From DASZZZ01 sp036260375 (GTDB taxonomy: Bacteria; Actinomycetota; CADDZG01; WHSQ01), in contig DASZZZ010000073.1 in the NCBI GenBank assembly GCA_036260375.1, positions 1 to 22,900 of the forward strand: a stretch of DNA of 22,900 nucleotides. Reading direction: 5' to 3'. Made by a program: the position numbers and the translations under genes. Positions within the stretch are counted from its first letter, which is position 1. Every line of letters begins with the position of its first letter. Below, piece by piece: positions 6,033 to 12,606 of this stretch. The notes below the pieces were generated by a model. That model was given only the letters and a program-made list of their open reading frames with translations. It searched no databases and had not been told where the DNA came from.

Positions 6033-7613
6033 ATGAGGCTGTCCCTGAGGTGGAAGATCACCGGCGGTTTCGGCCTCCTGCTCGCGCTGATGCTCGTCCT
6101 CGGCTGGGTCACGCTGTCCCTGTTCGGGTCGCTCCGCGCGACCCAGCGGCGCGTGTTCGACGAGGCGATACCGGGCGTCGTCGCGGTCGACGAGATCGTG
6201 CGCTCGTACACGTCGCAGCTCGCCGCCGTGCGCGGCTTCCTCATCAACCCGAACCAGCCGCGCCTGCTCGACCAGTACTCCAGCGAGGTCGAGACGGTCG
6301 CGTTCTGGGAGGACCAGGCGCGGCGTCTGTTCACGACCGGCGAGGAGGCGGCGCTCATCGACGACCTCGTCGACGCCGGCGACCGCTTCCAGGACCTCGT
6401 CGACCGCGAGGTACTCCCGCTGGCGCGCGCGGGCAACCGCGCCCAGGCGTTCCGCATCCTGTCGGGTGAGGGCGCGCCGGCGATCTCGGAGATCGAGCTC
6501 CTCAGCGCACGCCTGCGCGAGGTCCAGGACCGCACCGTGCGCGCGAGCGAGGCCAACCTGCGCGAGCGCTCCGGTCAGGCGCTCGTGCTCCTTCTCGTCG
6601 TGCTCGCGCTGGCGCTCGGCATCGGGCTCTTCGTCGCGCTCGCGGTCCCGCGGCGGCTGTCGTCGAACCTGTCTCGCCTCGTCGACGCCGCGCGCGTCAT
6701 CGGGCGCGGCCAGTTCGACCAGCGCATCGAGATCCGCTCGGGCGACGAGGTCGAGGAGCTCGCGGCGCGCTTCGGCGAGATGCAGTCGGGTCTCAAGAAG
6801 CTGCAGCAGCTCGCGCTCCAGGAGCGGGAGCTCGAGATCGCGGCGACGATCCAGCGCAACCTGCTGCAACGGACGGTGCCCGCGACGCCGGGCGTGCGCG
6901 TCGTGCCGCTCCAACGCCAGGCGAACCTCGTCGGTGGCGACTGGTACGACGTCGACCTGATCGGCCGCGAGCTCGTCGTCGCGGTCGGCGACGCGTCGGG
7001 CAAGGGGATCGGCGCCGCGCTCATGGCGACCGTGGCGCTGTCGTTCCTGCGCGCCGAGCGCGGCCTCGGCTCCGACGCCAAGCGCGTCGTCGCACGCGCC
7101 AACGACGCCCTGCGGGAGGCGACCGACCGCGACTCGTTCACGACGCTCGTCTACGCCGCGCTCGACGTCGTCAGCGGCCGCCTCCGGTGGCTCAACATGG
7201 GGCACCCGTCGCCGTTCCTGCTCCGAGGGGGTGGCGGGCCGGACCGGGGGTACTATCTCGAAGGACCGAGGAACCGGGTCCTGGGCTGGTTCGAGGATCC
7301 CGGTCTGGCCGAGAACGTCGCCTACCTCGCGCCCGGCGACCGTGTCGTGTTGTTCACGGACGGGTGGATCGAGGCCAAGAGCCCCGACGGGGAGGTCTTC
7401 GGCGAGCACCGCTTCGCCCAGGCGCTGGTCGCTCTCGCGCCGCTCGGCGCGGACCACATCGCCGAGCGGCTGGTCGCGGACGTGGAGGAGTTCGCGGCCG
7501 GTAAGCTCGACGACGACCTGACGATGCTGGTGGTGGAGCTGGATCCGGCCGCGCCGGAGACGGATGCGCCGCGCGGCAGGACGGGAGAGGAACCGTGGCA
7601 CAGCAGAAGGTAG
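6033..7613 (+). CDS. SpoIIE/RsbU-type PP2C phosphatase with sensor and HAMP domains
   Basis: This 526-residue membrane sensor phosphatase has TM1 at about 9-32, an extracytoplasmic helical region at about 33-180 resembling a CHASE3-type four-helix sensor, and TM2 at 182-205. A HAMP domain at 206-258 and a short coiled coil lead to a SpoIIE phosphatase domain at about 275-505. Metal-ligand motifs are present: GGDWYD (D303), VGDASGKG (D320), FTDGWIEA (D443) and DDDLTMLV (near D494). Such proteins dephosphorylate STAS anti-sigma antagonists. The next gene encodes one, and the two overlap by 19 nt, strongly suggesting they form a pair. The ATG at 6033 has no clear Shine-Dalgarno, so a leaderless message is possible. 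Confidence 0.93.
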   Translation: MRLSLRWKITGGFGLLLALMLVLGWVTLSLFGSLRATQRRVFDEAIPGVVAVDEIVRSYTSQLAAVRGFLINPNQPRLLDQYSSEVETVAFWEDQARRLFTTGEEAALIDDLVDAGDRFQDLVDREVLPLARAGNRAQAFRILSGEGAPAISEIELLSARLREVQDRTVRASEANLRERSGQALVLLLVVLALALGIGLFVALAVPRRLSSNLSRLVDAARVIGRGQFDQRIEIRSGDEVEELAARFGEMQSGLKKLQQLALQERELEIAATIQRNLLQRTVPATPGVRVVPLQRQANLVGGDWYDVDLIGRELVVAVGDASGKGIGAALMATVALSFLRAERGLGSDAKRVVARANDALREATDRDSFTTLVYAALDVVSGRLRWLNMGHPSPFLLRGGGGPDRGYYLEGPRNRVLGWFEDPGLAENVAYLAPGDRVVLFTDGWIEAKSPDGEVFGEHRFAQALVALAPLGADHIAERLVADVEEFAAGKLDDDLTMLVVELDPAAPETDAPRGRTGEEPWHSRR

Positions 7614-7957
7614 AGATAGAGGTCGTCGACGGCGACGGATACCGCGTGCTGCGACCCTCCGGCGACCTCGACGTCTACACCGTCGGCTCGTTGCGCGACG
7701 CGATCGGGCGGATGATCGACGACGACACGACGAAGATCGTCGTCGACCTCGACGGCGTCCCGTTCATGGACTCGTCGGGCCTCGGCGCGCTCATGGGCGG
7801 CGTCCGGCGGCTGCGCGAGGCGGGCGGCGACCTCGCCATCGCGTGCACGCGCGAGCAGCACCTCAAGCTCTTCGCCATCACCGGTTTCGGGGAAGGCGTG
7901 TCGATCGCCCCCACGGTGGACGAGGCCGCCACGGGGTTCCGCGCGTCGGGCGGCTAA
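7595..7957 (+). CDS. STAS-domain anti-sigma factor antagonist
   Basis: This 120-residue protein has the SpoIIAA/RsbV fold. An N-terminal strand region PSGDLDVYTVGSL is followed by the phosphorylation signature FMDSSGLGALMG, where S60 corresponds to Ser58 of Bacillus SpoIIAA, and a C-terminal helix with LFAITGF. Unphosphorylated, it would bind an anti-sigma kinase and free a sigma factor. The GTG start at 7595 follows GAGAGGAACC. It overlaps the phosphatase gene by 19 nt, so expression is coupled. No kinase (RsbW/SpoIIAB type) or sigma gene lies in the window, so the rest of the switch must be encoded elsewhere. Its stop overlaps the convergent microprotein gene by 4 nt. Confidence 0.95.
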   Translation: MAQQKVEIEVVDGDGYRVLRPSGDLDVYTVGSLRDAIGRMIDDDTTKIVVDLDGVPFMDSSGLGALMGGVRRLREAGGDLAIACTREQHLKLFAITGFGEGVSIAPTVDEAATGFRASGG

Positions 7958-8160
7958 CGCTTCCGCCGCCGCCCGGTCAAGCCCCCGTACACGTAGCCGC
8001 CCGCGGCGCCGATGAGCGCGGCGATCCCAAGCGCGAGCAGCAGGTCGCCGGCCGCGACGTCGAAGCCTCCGGCCGGCGTGGGCGTCGGCGACGGTTGCGC
8101 CGCGACGGGCTGCGTCCACAGAGCCGTCGTGACAAGCGCGTCCGCGAGCGCCCGGATCAC
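7954..8160 (-). CDS. Membrane microprotein with Pro/Thr stretch (68 aa)
   Basis: The start is GTG at 8160, overlapping the stop of the upstream 39-residue gene as GTGA, which marks translational coupling. The 68-residue product begins with a hydrophobic stretch ending QPVAAQ, which could be a weak signal peptide. A short linker PSPTPTPAGG follows, then one glycine/alanine-rich membrane helix (about 39-61) and a basic C-terminus, RRRKR. If the N-terminal segment is cleaved, the topology would be an extracellular stub with a cytoplasmic basic tail. I recognise no family. It converges on the STAS gene. Confidence 0.6.
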   Translation of the reverse strand: MIRALADALVTTALWTQPVAAQPSPTPTPAGGFDVAAGDLLLALGIAALIGAAGGYVYGGLTGRRRKR

Positions 8161-8276
8161 TCGTCGTCGTCCTCGTCGCGCTCGCGGTGGCGTCGCAGCG
8201 TCGCGACGAGCAGCATCGCGAACACCGCGACGAGCGCGGACGTGACCGACACGAGGATCAGCTCGGCTGCCGTCAT
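8157..8276 (-). CDS. Membrane microprotein with acidic tail (39 aa)
   Basis: This 39-residue protein starts with ATG at 8276, preceded by AAGGAG at six bases' distance, a very good ribosome-binding site. It is one membrane helix (about 6-27) followed by a charged cytoplasmic tail, RRHRERDEDDDE. Its stop overlaps the start of the 68-residue gene (GTGA). The start lies 60 bp from the divergent CopD-like gene. Genes this short are often missed. The strong Shine-Dalgarno, clear helix and coupling make this one credible. The function is unknown; it may be a subunit or modulator of a membrane complex. Confidence 0.65.
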   Translation of the reverse strand: MTAAELILVSVTSALVAVFAMLLVATLRRHRERDEDDDE

Positions 8277-8336
8277 GCGACACTCCTTGCGTGTCCTGGG
8301 CGCGGCGCCGGACAACGTAACCCAGGGGGACTCGCG

Positions 8337-9425
8337 GTGACGGCTTTGGACGAGACGCTCCGCACGGTGGCCCTCACCCTCGCACGCTTCGGCTCGTTCG
8401 CCGCGAGCGCAGTCCTGTTCGGGCTCGTGCCCGTGCTCCTGCTCGTCGTGCGGCCCGCGCTGGCGGACGCCGCGGGCGAGCGCTGGGCCGCGGCGCGCGC
8501 GCGGCTCGCCGACACGCTCGAGGATCTCGTCCGCGCCGCGCTCGTCGCCGCGACGGTCGCGACCGCCGTCGTGCTGCTGCTGCAGGCGACGCTCGTGGCG
8601 CAGTTCGGACGCGGCGACGTCGGTGGGGCGGAGGTCGAGGCGGTGTTCGAGACGAGCTTCGGGACGTGGCACGCGTTCCGCTTCCCGCTGCTGGCGATGC
8701 TCGCGGTCGTGTTGGCCGGGCGGGTGCGGTCGTCGGCGCTCGCGGGGGCCGGCGACGGCGGCTCCGCGCCGGGAGCGGTGTGGTGGGCGGCGTGGGCCGC
8801 GGGGGCCGCGGGACTCCTGTGCACGACGTCGCTCTCCGGCCACGCGGCCGTCGCGACTCCGCGCGTCGCGGCTGTGTGCAACGACGTCGTCCATCTCGCG
8901 GCGGGCTCGGCGTGGTTCGCCGGGGTCGTCGTCCTCGCCGCGGTGTTGCCGCGCGCGCTGGGGGCCGTGCCGGCGCCGGAGCGCCTGGTCGTGCTCGCGC
9001 CCGCGGTCGTCGCGTTCTCGCGCGTCGCGCTCGTGTCGATCGCCGTCGTCGCCGTCACGGGGACCGTCAACTCGTTCCTCCACGTCGGCGCACCGTCCGA
9101 CCTCGTGACCACGGGCTACGGACGCGTGCTCGCGGTGAAGATCGGCCTGTTCGTCGTGGTGCTCGGGCTCGGTGCCCTCAACCACCTCTACGTGCGCCGG
9201 CGGCTCGAGCGATCTCTGCGCGACGGCGTGTCGCCGGGGCGGGCGCGGCGCGTGTTCCGCCGGGCGATCGCGGCCGAGCTCGCGCTCGCGCTCGTCGTGC
9301 TGGGGGCGACCGGGTTGCTGGTCGGCCTCGCGCGCACGAAGCAGGCCGCCGTCGCGCCGACCGAGCCGCCCGGCGGGGCGGCGCACGGGGCGCCGGAGCC
9401 TCGGACGCCTATCCGGTCGCCCTGA
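8337..9425 (+). CDS. CopD family copper-type membrane protein
   Basis: This 362-residue polytopic protein has about eight hydrophobic segments. It fits the CopD/PcoD family of inner-membrane proteins linked to copper movement. Matching features include the segment TTSLSGHAAVATPRVAAVCNDVVHL at about 163-187, the W-F-A-G pattern just after it, and the C-terminal repeat of hydrophobic helices with NHLYVRRRL before the last helix. The GTG at 8337 follows AGGGGGA. An upstream extension from 8187 is unlikely because it is hydrophilic and antisense to the microprotein genes. Its 3' end overlaps the convergent double-CopC gene by 17 nt, and together they form a CopC/CopD set in opposite orientation. 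Confidence 0.85.
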   Translation: MTALDETLRTVALTLARFGSFAASAVLFGLVPVLLLVVRPALADAAGERWAAARARLADTLEDLVRAALVAATVATAVVLLLQATLVAQFGRGDVGGAEVEAVFETSFGTWHAFRFPLLAMLAVVLAGRVRSSALAGAGDGGSAPGAVWWAAWAAGAAGLLCTTSLSGHAAVATPRVAAVCNDVVHLAAGSAWFAGVVVLAAVLPRALGAVPAPERLVVLAPAVVAFSRVALVSIAVVAVTGTVNSFLHVGAPSDLVTTGYGRVLAVKIGLFVVVLGLGALNHLYVRRRLERSLRDGVSPGRARRVFRRAIAAELALALVVLGATGLLVGLARTKQAAVAPTEPPGGAAHGAPEPRTPIRSP

Positions 9426-10539
9426 GCAGGACGCCGCCGAACGCCCCCACGACCGTCGCCAGCGCCAGCGCGAGGACCGCGGACGACGTGTTCGCCGGCG
9501 GCTCGACGGGACCCGCCGCGACCACCGGGTCCGGCGGCGAGTCGTCGTCGGTCGTGTCGTCGTCGTCGGCGTCGCCGCGATCGCCGTGGTCCATGCGGTC
9601 GTGACGCCCGCCCATGCCGTCGTGGCGTCCGCGGTGGTCGCGGTCGACGTGGGCGTCGGTCTCGACGTGACCGCCCGCGTGCATGGCCCCCGAGGTCGCG
9701 TGCGTCTGCGGGTGCATGGTGTCGTCGTCGTGACCGCCGTTGCCGTCGTGACGCCCGCCGTTGTCGTCGTGACGCCCGCCGTTGCGGTCGTGGCCGCCGT
9801 GGCCGTCGCCCGGGCGCTTGGGCGGGTCGTGGCCCGGACGGTGCCCGCCCCCACCGCCCGGCTTGCACGACGGTCCCGCGTGGACGGTGAAGCGGATGTC
9901 GCCGCCGCTCGTCCCGCCGGCGCCGGTCGCCTGGTACAGCACCGCGTACGTCGTCGCCGCGTCCGTCGTCAGGCGCACGCTCATCTCGTTGCCCTCGACG
10001 CGCACCGCTCCGTCGTCGGCCCGCTTTCCGCACGCGAACACCTGCATGGACGAGCCCCGCGCCAGCTCCTGGTCGAAGCGCGTGACGACCGTGGCCGGGG
10101 CCCGGTGGACGACGCCGCCGTCGGGCGGGCTCGAGCCGACGAGCCGCGGCGGCTCGGGGTCGCAGTCGAAGCCGCTCTCGGCGGTGAACGAGAACGATCC
10201 GGCCGTCGACGCGCCGTCGTCGGCCGCGACCGCGGTGTAGGAGACGTCGTAGCGCCCCATGGGGCGCTCGGCGAGGCCCACGCTGAGCGTCGCGCCGTCG
10301 ACGGACACGGTGCCGTCGTCGACGCGGTCGCCGCACTCGTCGACCACCGTCATGGTCGAGCCCTCGGCGAGGTCCTCGGAGAACGTGGCGTGGACGCGCG
10401 CCGGGGCCTCGGCGACGGTCGCGCCGTCGGGTGGATCCGTCGACACGAGCGCCGGCGGGTCGGCCGCACCCGCGGCGACGGGCGCCGCCGCCAGGAGGGC
10501 GGCGGCCGCACACAGCCCGAGCAACCAACCGGTTCGCAT
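9409..10539 (-). CDS. Double-CopC exported protein with His/Asp-rich linker and C-terminal anchor
   Basis: The 376-residue protein has a signal peptide (1-26) and two CopC-like beta-sandwich domains at about 27-121 and 130-221. Each opens with a PPDG pattern after LVS or LVG, where family members have PADG. A histidine/aspartate/glycine-rich linker follows at 223-335 with 16 histidines, then a membrane helix at about 353-372 and a short basic end. CopC domains bind copper in the periplasm or outside the membrane. The mature N-terminus reads ADPPALVS, whereas copper-binding CopC starts with histidine, so the classical site seems absent. I chose ATG at 10539 because CTGGAG precedes it at about eight bases. 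A GTG at 10563 is the alternative. Confidence 0.85.
   Translation of the reverse strand: MRTGWLLGLCAAAALLAAAPVAAGAADPPALVSTDPPDGATVAEAPARVHATFSEDLAEGSTMTVVDECGDRVDDGTVSVDGATLSVGLAERPMGRYDVSYTAVAADDGASTAGSFSFTAESGFDCDPEPPRLVGSSPPDGGVVHRAPATVVTRFDQELARGSSMQVFACGKRADDGAVRVEGNEMSVRLTTDAATTYAVLYQATGAGGTSGGDIRFTVHAGPSCKPGGGGGHRPGHDPPKRPGDGHGGHDRNGGRHDDNGGRHDGNGGHDDDTMHPQTHATSGAMHAGGHVETDAHVDRDHRGRHDGMGGRHDRMDHGDRGDADDDDTTDDDSPPDPVVAAGPVEPPANTSSAVLALALATVVGAFGGVLLRATG
9727..9800. repeat. Short tandem repeat encoding Gly-Gly-Arg-His-Asp units
   Basis: A 21-bp unit (GTCGTGACGCCCGCCGTTG plus two variable bases on the plus strand) recurs at 9745 and 9766. Diverged units start at 9787 and, with an 18-bp length, at 9727. 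On the minus strand it encodes NGGRHDD-type heptads in the linker of the double-CopC protein. Such units can change copy number by slippage without breaking the frame. Confidence 0.8.
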
Positions 10540-10780
10540 CGTCGTGTCTCCAGGGTCGCGCACAATCGCGCCATCGGCTACCGGGGCCCCCGCGACGGCG
10601 CTGGTCGGGGTCCACCCCGCCCCCCGCTCGGGGGAGCGAGTTAGTCATAAATGACTATGCCCATCGCCCTATCGGGTAGCCCCCGAAAAGGGTCCGGGCG
10701 TGCTATCGGAATCCCGGCCCCCGACGCGTAACGTGTGCAGGCGAAGGGGCGTGCTCGCTAGTGCTTGGGGGTTGGAGCGG
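10540..10780. promoter_or_regulatory. Divergent control region between double-CopC and wbl genes
   Basis: No coding is evident in these 241 bp. They contain an inverted repeat TAGTCAT-AA-ATGACTA at 10642-10657 (perfect 7-bp arms) and a GC palindrome CCCCCG-CT-CGGGGG at 10621-10634. The first is conspicuously AT-rich in this genome. It lies 102 bp from one start codon and 123 bp from the other, so it could be an operator or promoter for either gene. No confident -35/-10 pair could be assigned. Confidence 0.5.
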
Positions 10781-11053
10781 ATGCAGCTGTTGTCGGACCA
10801 GGACTGGCGGGCACACGGTCTGTGTGCAGGTACGGATCCGGATCTGTGGTTTGCGGTCGGAGCGCGCGAGCACAAGCTCGCCAAGCGCATCTGCCGCTCG
10901 TGTCCGGTGCGCATGGAATGCCTCGCGTACGCGATGGACGCCCCCGTCGACCACGGCGTGTGGGGCGGCATGACGGAGCGGGAGAGGCGCCGCTACCGCC
11001 GCATCGCGGGCGACGACGGATGGCGATCGCTGTTGCTCAAGGACTCGGCCTGA
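10781..11053 (+). CDS. WhiB-like (Wbl) iron-sulfur regulator
   Basis: This 90-residue protein has the Wbl signature. Four cysteines (C15, C38, C41, C47) with spacing C-x22-C-x2-C-x5-C bind a [4Fe-4S] cluster. The turn GVWGG is at 59-63. A basic C-terminal segment, RERRRYRR, is likely to contact DNA. Wbl proteins are confined to Actinomycetota and their phages, and act as redox- or NO-sensitive partners of the primary sigma factor. The ATG at 10781 is preceded by TTGGAGCGG, a usable but close site. An upstream extension from 10700 has no family features. Proximity to the ATPase pair recalls WhiB4 in Mycobacterium, but the subclass cannot be fixed by eye. A strong terminator follows. Confidence 0.93.
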   Translation: MQLLSDQDWRAHGLCAGTDPDLWFAVGAREHKLAKRICRSCPVRMECLAYAMDAPVDHGVWGGMTERERRRYRRIAGDDGWRSLLLKDSA

Positions 11054-11089
11054 TTCACCGGCACCCCCCCTCGCCGGCAGGTCTGGGTC

Positions 11090-11123
11090 GGCCCCCGTGC
11101 CTCGCACGGGGGCCGTTCTCTTT
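11090..11123 (+). terminator. Rho-independent terminator after the wbl gene
   Basis: A perfect 11-bp stem pairs GGCCCCCGTGC (11090-11100) with GCACGGGGGCC (11104-11114) across a 3-nt loop CTC, followed by GTTCTCTTT. It lies 36 bp after the wbl stop and just before the end of the convergent gene at 11139. Confidence 0.9.
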
Positions 11124-11138
11124 AACCGGAGGGGGCGC

Positions 11139-12020
11139 TCACGCGTGCAGCGTGAGCTCGAGGATGTGGCACTCGTCGCGCCACCGGCGTGCGGTCTCCT
11201 CGGGCAGGCCCGGGATGTTGAGGCGCTTCTCGGCGATCTTCTCCGCGACCGCGTCCCAGTCGTCGCCGTGAGGTAGCACCCGCACCGTGGCCGGCACCTC
11301 CGCGACGCGGACGTTCTTGCCCTTCTGACGGAAGATCACGTCGCACTCACGGACGTGCTCGGCCCCCGGCAGCGTCTGCTGGCGCTCGCCCGACAGGACG
11401 TACATCTTCCCGACCTTCTGGTCGTAGAGGTACCACACGGGCATCGTGTGCTCGCCGGCCGCGTCGACGCGCCACCGCAGCCACACGATCGTCGACTTCT
11501 TGAGCGACTCCTGGTACGCCGCGTTGGTCGCGCCGCCCACGAGGACGCGGTCGTGCTCGGTCCACTCGAGCGGGGGCCGCAGCTCGTAGACGACGTCGGC
11601 CCACGACTTGTCGGTCGCGGTCAGCACGTACCACGACGACAGGTTGAAGAAGCCCTCGATCGCCTCCTCGGGCGTCGCGTAGTCGCGGTGGTAGGCGAGC
11701 TCGATGTCGCCGTCGGTCGGTCGCTCCCTGAAGCAGAAGACCCAGTTCCGGTACGACGGCGACAGGTAGCACTCGGCCCAGTGCACGCGCGGCTCGGCGA
11801 CCTCGAGGTGCAACCCGATGGAGTCGCCCGGAACGTCGGCCTCGAACGGGGTCCAGTAGACCTGGACGACGCGCTTGACGTGGCTCTCGAGCTGCACGCG
11901 CAGGCCCGCCGGCGCGCCCTCGACCGTGCCTGGCTTCAGGTCGCGGCGGCCGATCGCGCGCGCGACCGACCCGAGGATGGCCTCGAGGCGCCGCCCGACC
12001 GCTCCCTCGGCGACCGCCAT
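11139..12020 (-). CDS. Conserved-looking protein of unknown function, coupled to sdhC
   Basis: This soluble protein of 293 residues has no signal peptide and no family I can name. The N-terminal part (to about 185) is rich in aromatic residues and Trp. The C-terminal third alternates strands in a way that resembles a split beta-barrel, for example TIVWLRWRV, TMPVWYLYD and KMYVLSG, followed by a helical tail with DDWDAVAEKIAEKRLNIPG. A PNPOx-like fold is only a guess. The ATG at 12020 overlaps the sdhC stop as TGATG; a GTG three bases earlier is the alternative. Coupling suggests it is made in fixed ratio with the cytochrome subunit, perhaps as an assembly or accessory factor. Confidence 0.7.
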   Translation of the reverse strand: MAVAEGAVGRRLEAILGSVARAIGRRDLKPGTVEGAPAGLRVQLESHVKRVVQVYWTPFEADVPGDSIGLHLEVAEPRVHWAECYLSPSYRNWVFCFRERPTDGDIELAYHRDYATPEEAIEGFFNLSSWYVLTATDKSWADVVYELRPPLEWTEHDRVLVGGATNAAYQESLKKSTIVWLRWRVDAAGEHTMPVWYLYDQKVGKMYVLSGERQQTLPGAEHVRECDVIFRQKGKNVRVAEVPATVRVLPHGDDWDAVAEKIAEKRLNIPGLPEETARRWRDECHILELTLHA

Positions 12021-12502
12021 CACGCGAACGGAGACGACTCGTACGCCGACCGCAGCATGAAGAACGCGGCCGGCGTGAACCCGGCGAGGAACAGGAGCAG
12101 CTGCGCGTACCCGAACGCCTTCTGGCGCAGAGCGAGGCCGGGCCAGAAGTCAAAGAGGATGATGCGCAGCCCGTTGAGCGCGTGGTACAGCGTCGCGGCG
12201 ACGAGGCCCACTTCGAACGGCTTGAACCACCACTGCTGGTAGAGCGAGATCGTCTCGTCGTAGAGCTCGGCACCGAAGCCGACGCCGAACGTGTCGACGA
12301 TGTGGCCGAAGAGGAACGCGATGACGGCGACGCCCGTGATCCGGTGCGCCGCCCACGACCACTGCCCGAGGCCACCGCGGTACGCCGCGCCGCGCTGCGA
12401 GCGCCGCAGGCGCAGGAGGTCGACGACGAGGTACAGCGCGAACAGCGCCGTGCCGAACGTCATCACGAAGACGAATCCCTCGATGAGCTTTGCCGCGAGC
12501 AT
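12020..12502 (-). CDS. sdhC: Succinate dehydrogenase cytochrome b subunit-like protein
   Basis: The 160-residue protein has four hydrophobic helices at about 7-31, 49-73, 93-118 and 128-150. It carries the heme/quinone-site pattern of SdhC: WSWAAHRITGVAVIAFLFGH, with the conserved HRxTG and a second histidine one helix turn on, and YHALNGLRI in the third helix. SdhC anchors the flavoprotein and iron-sulfur subunits and passes electrons to quinone. No sdhA, sdhB or sdhD gene is nearby, so those must lie elsewhere. On the minus strand TATGAT lies 8 nt before the ATG, a good -10 placed for a leaderless message. No Shine-Dalgarno is visible. Confidence 0.85.
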   Translation of the reverse strand: MLAAKLIEGFVFVMTFGTALFALYLVVDLLRLRRSQRGAAYRGGLGQWSWAAHRITGVAVIAFLFGHIVDTFGVGFGAELYDETISLYQQWWFKPFEVGLVAATLYHALNGLRIILFDFWPGLALRQKAFGYAQLLLFLAGFTPAAFFMLRSAYESSPFA

Positions 12503-12510
12503 CGCCCGGG

Positions 12511-12536
12511 ATCATAACCGGGGGGCGCTGCGCCCC
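12511..12536 (-). promoter_or_regulatory. Leaderless -10 element and adjacent GC palindrome upstream of sdhC
   Basis: TATGAT occupies 12516-12511 on the minus strand, and transcription would begin about at the sdhC ATG (12502). Just upstream, GGGGCGC-T-GCGCCCC (12522-12536) is a perfect 7-bp inverted repeat covering the region between -10 and -35, where a repressor or activator could bind. There is no recognisable -35. Confidence 0.45.
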
Positions 12537-12606
12537 TGCTGCTTAGGGACGCGCTCACCCATCTCCTCTAGACTGACTCCGACGTTCTCGAACGGGGCGG
12601 ACGACC

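Noticed and set aside
9727..9800. Possible CRISPR-like array from regular short repeats
   Set aside because: Units are 18-21 bp with no spacers, lie in frame within a coding region, and encode a His-rich heptad.
8157..9854. A 565-codon minus-strand frame over the CopD region
   Set aside because: Most of it is antisense to CopD and low in complexity. Only the final 39 codons, which have their own AAGGAG and ATG, are supported.
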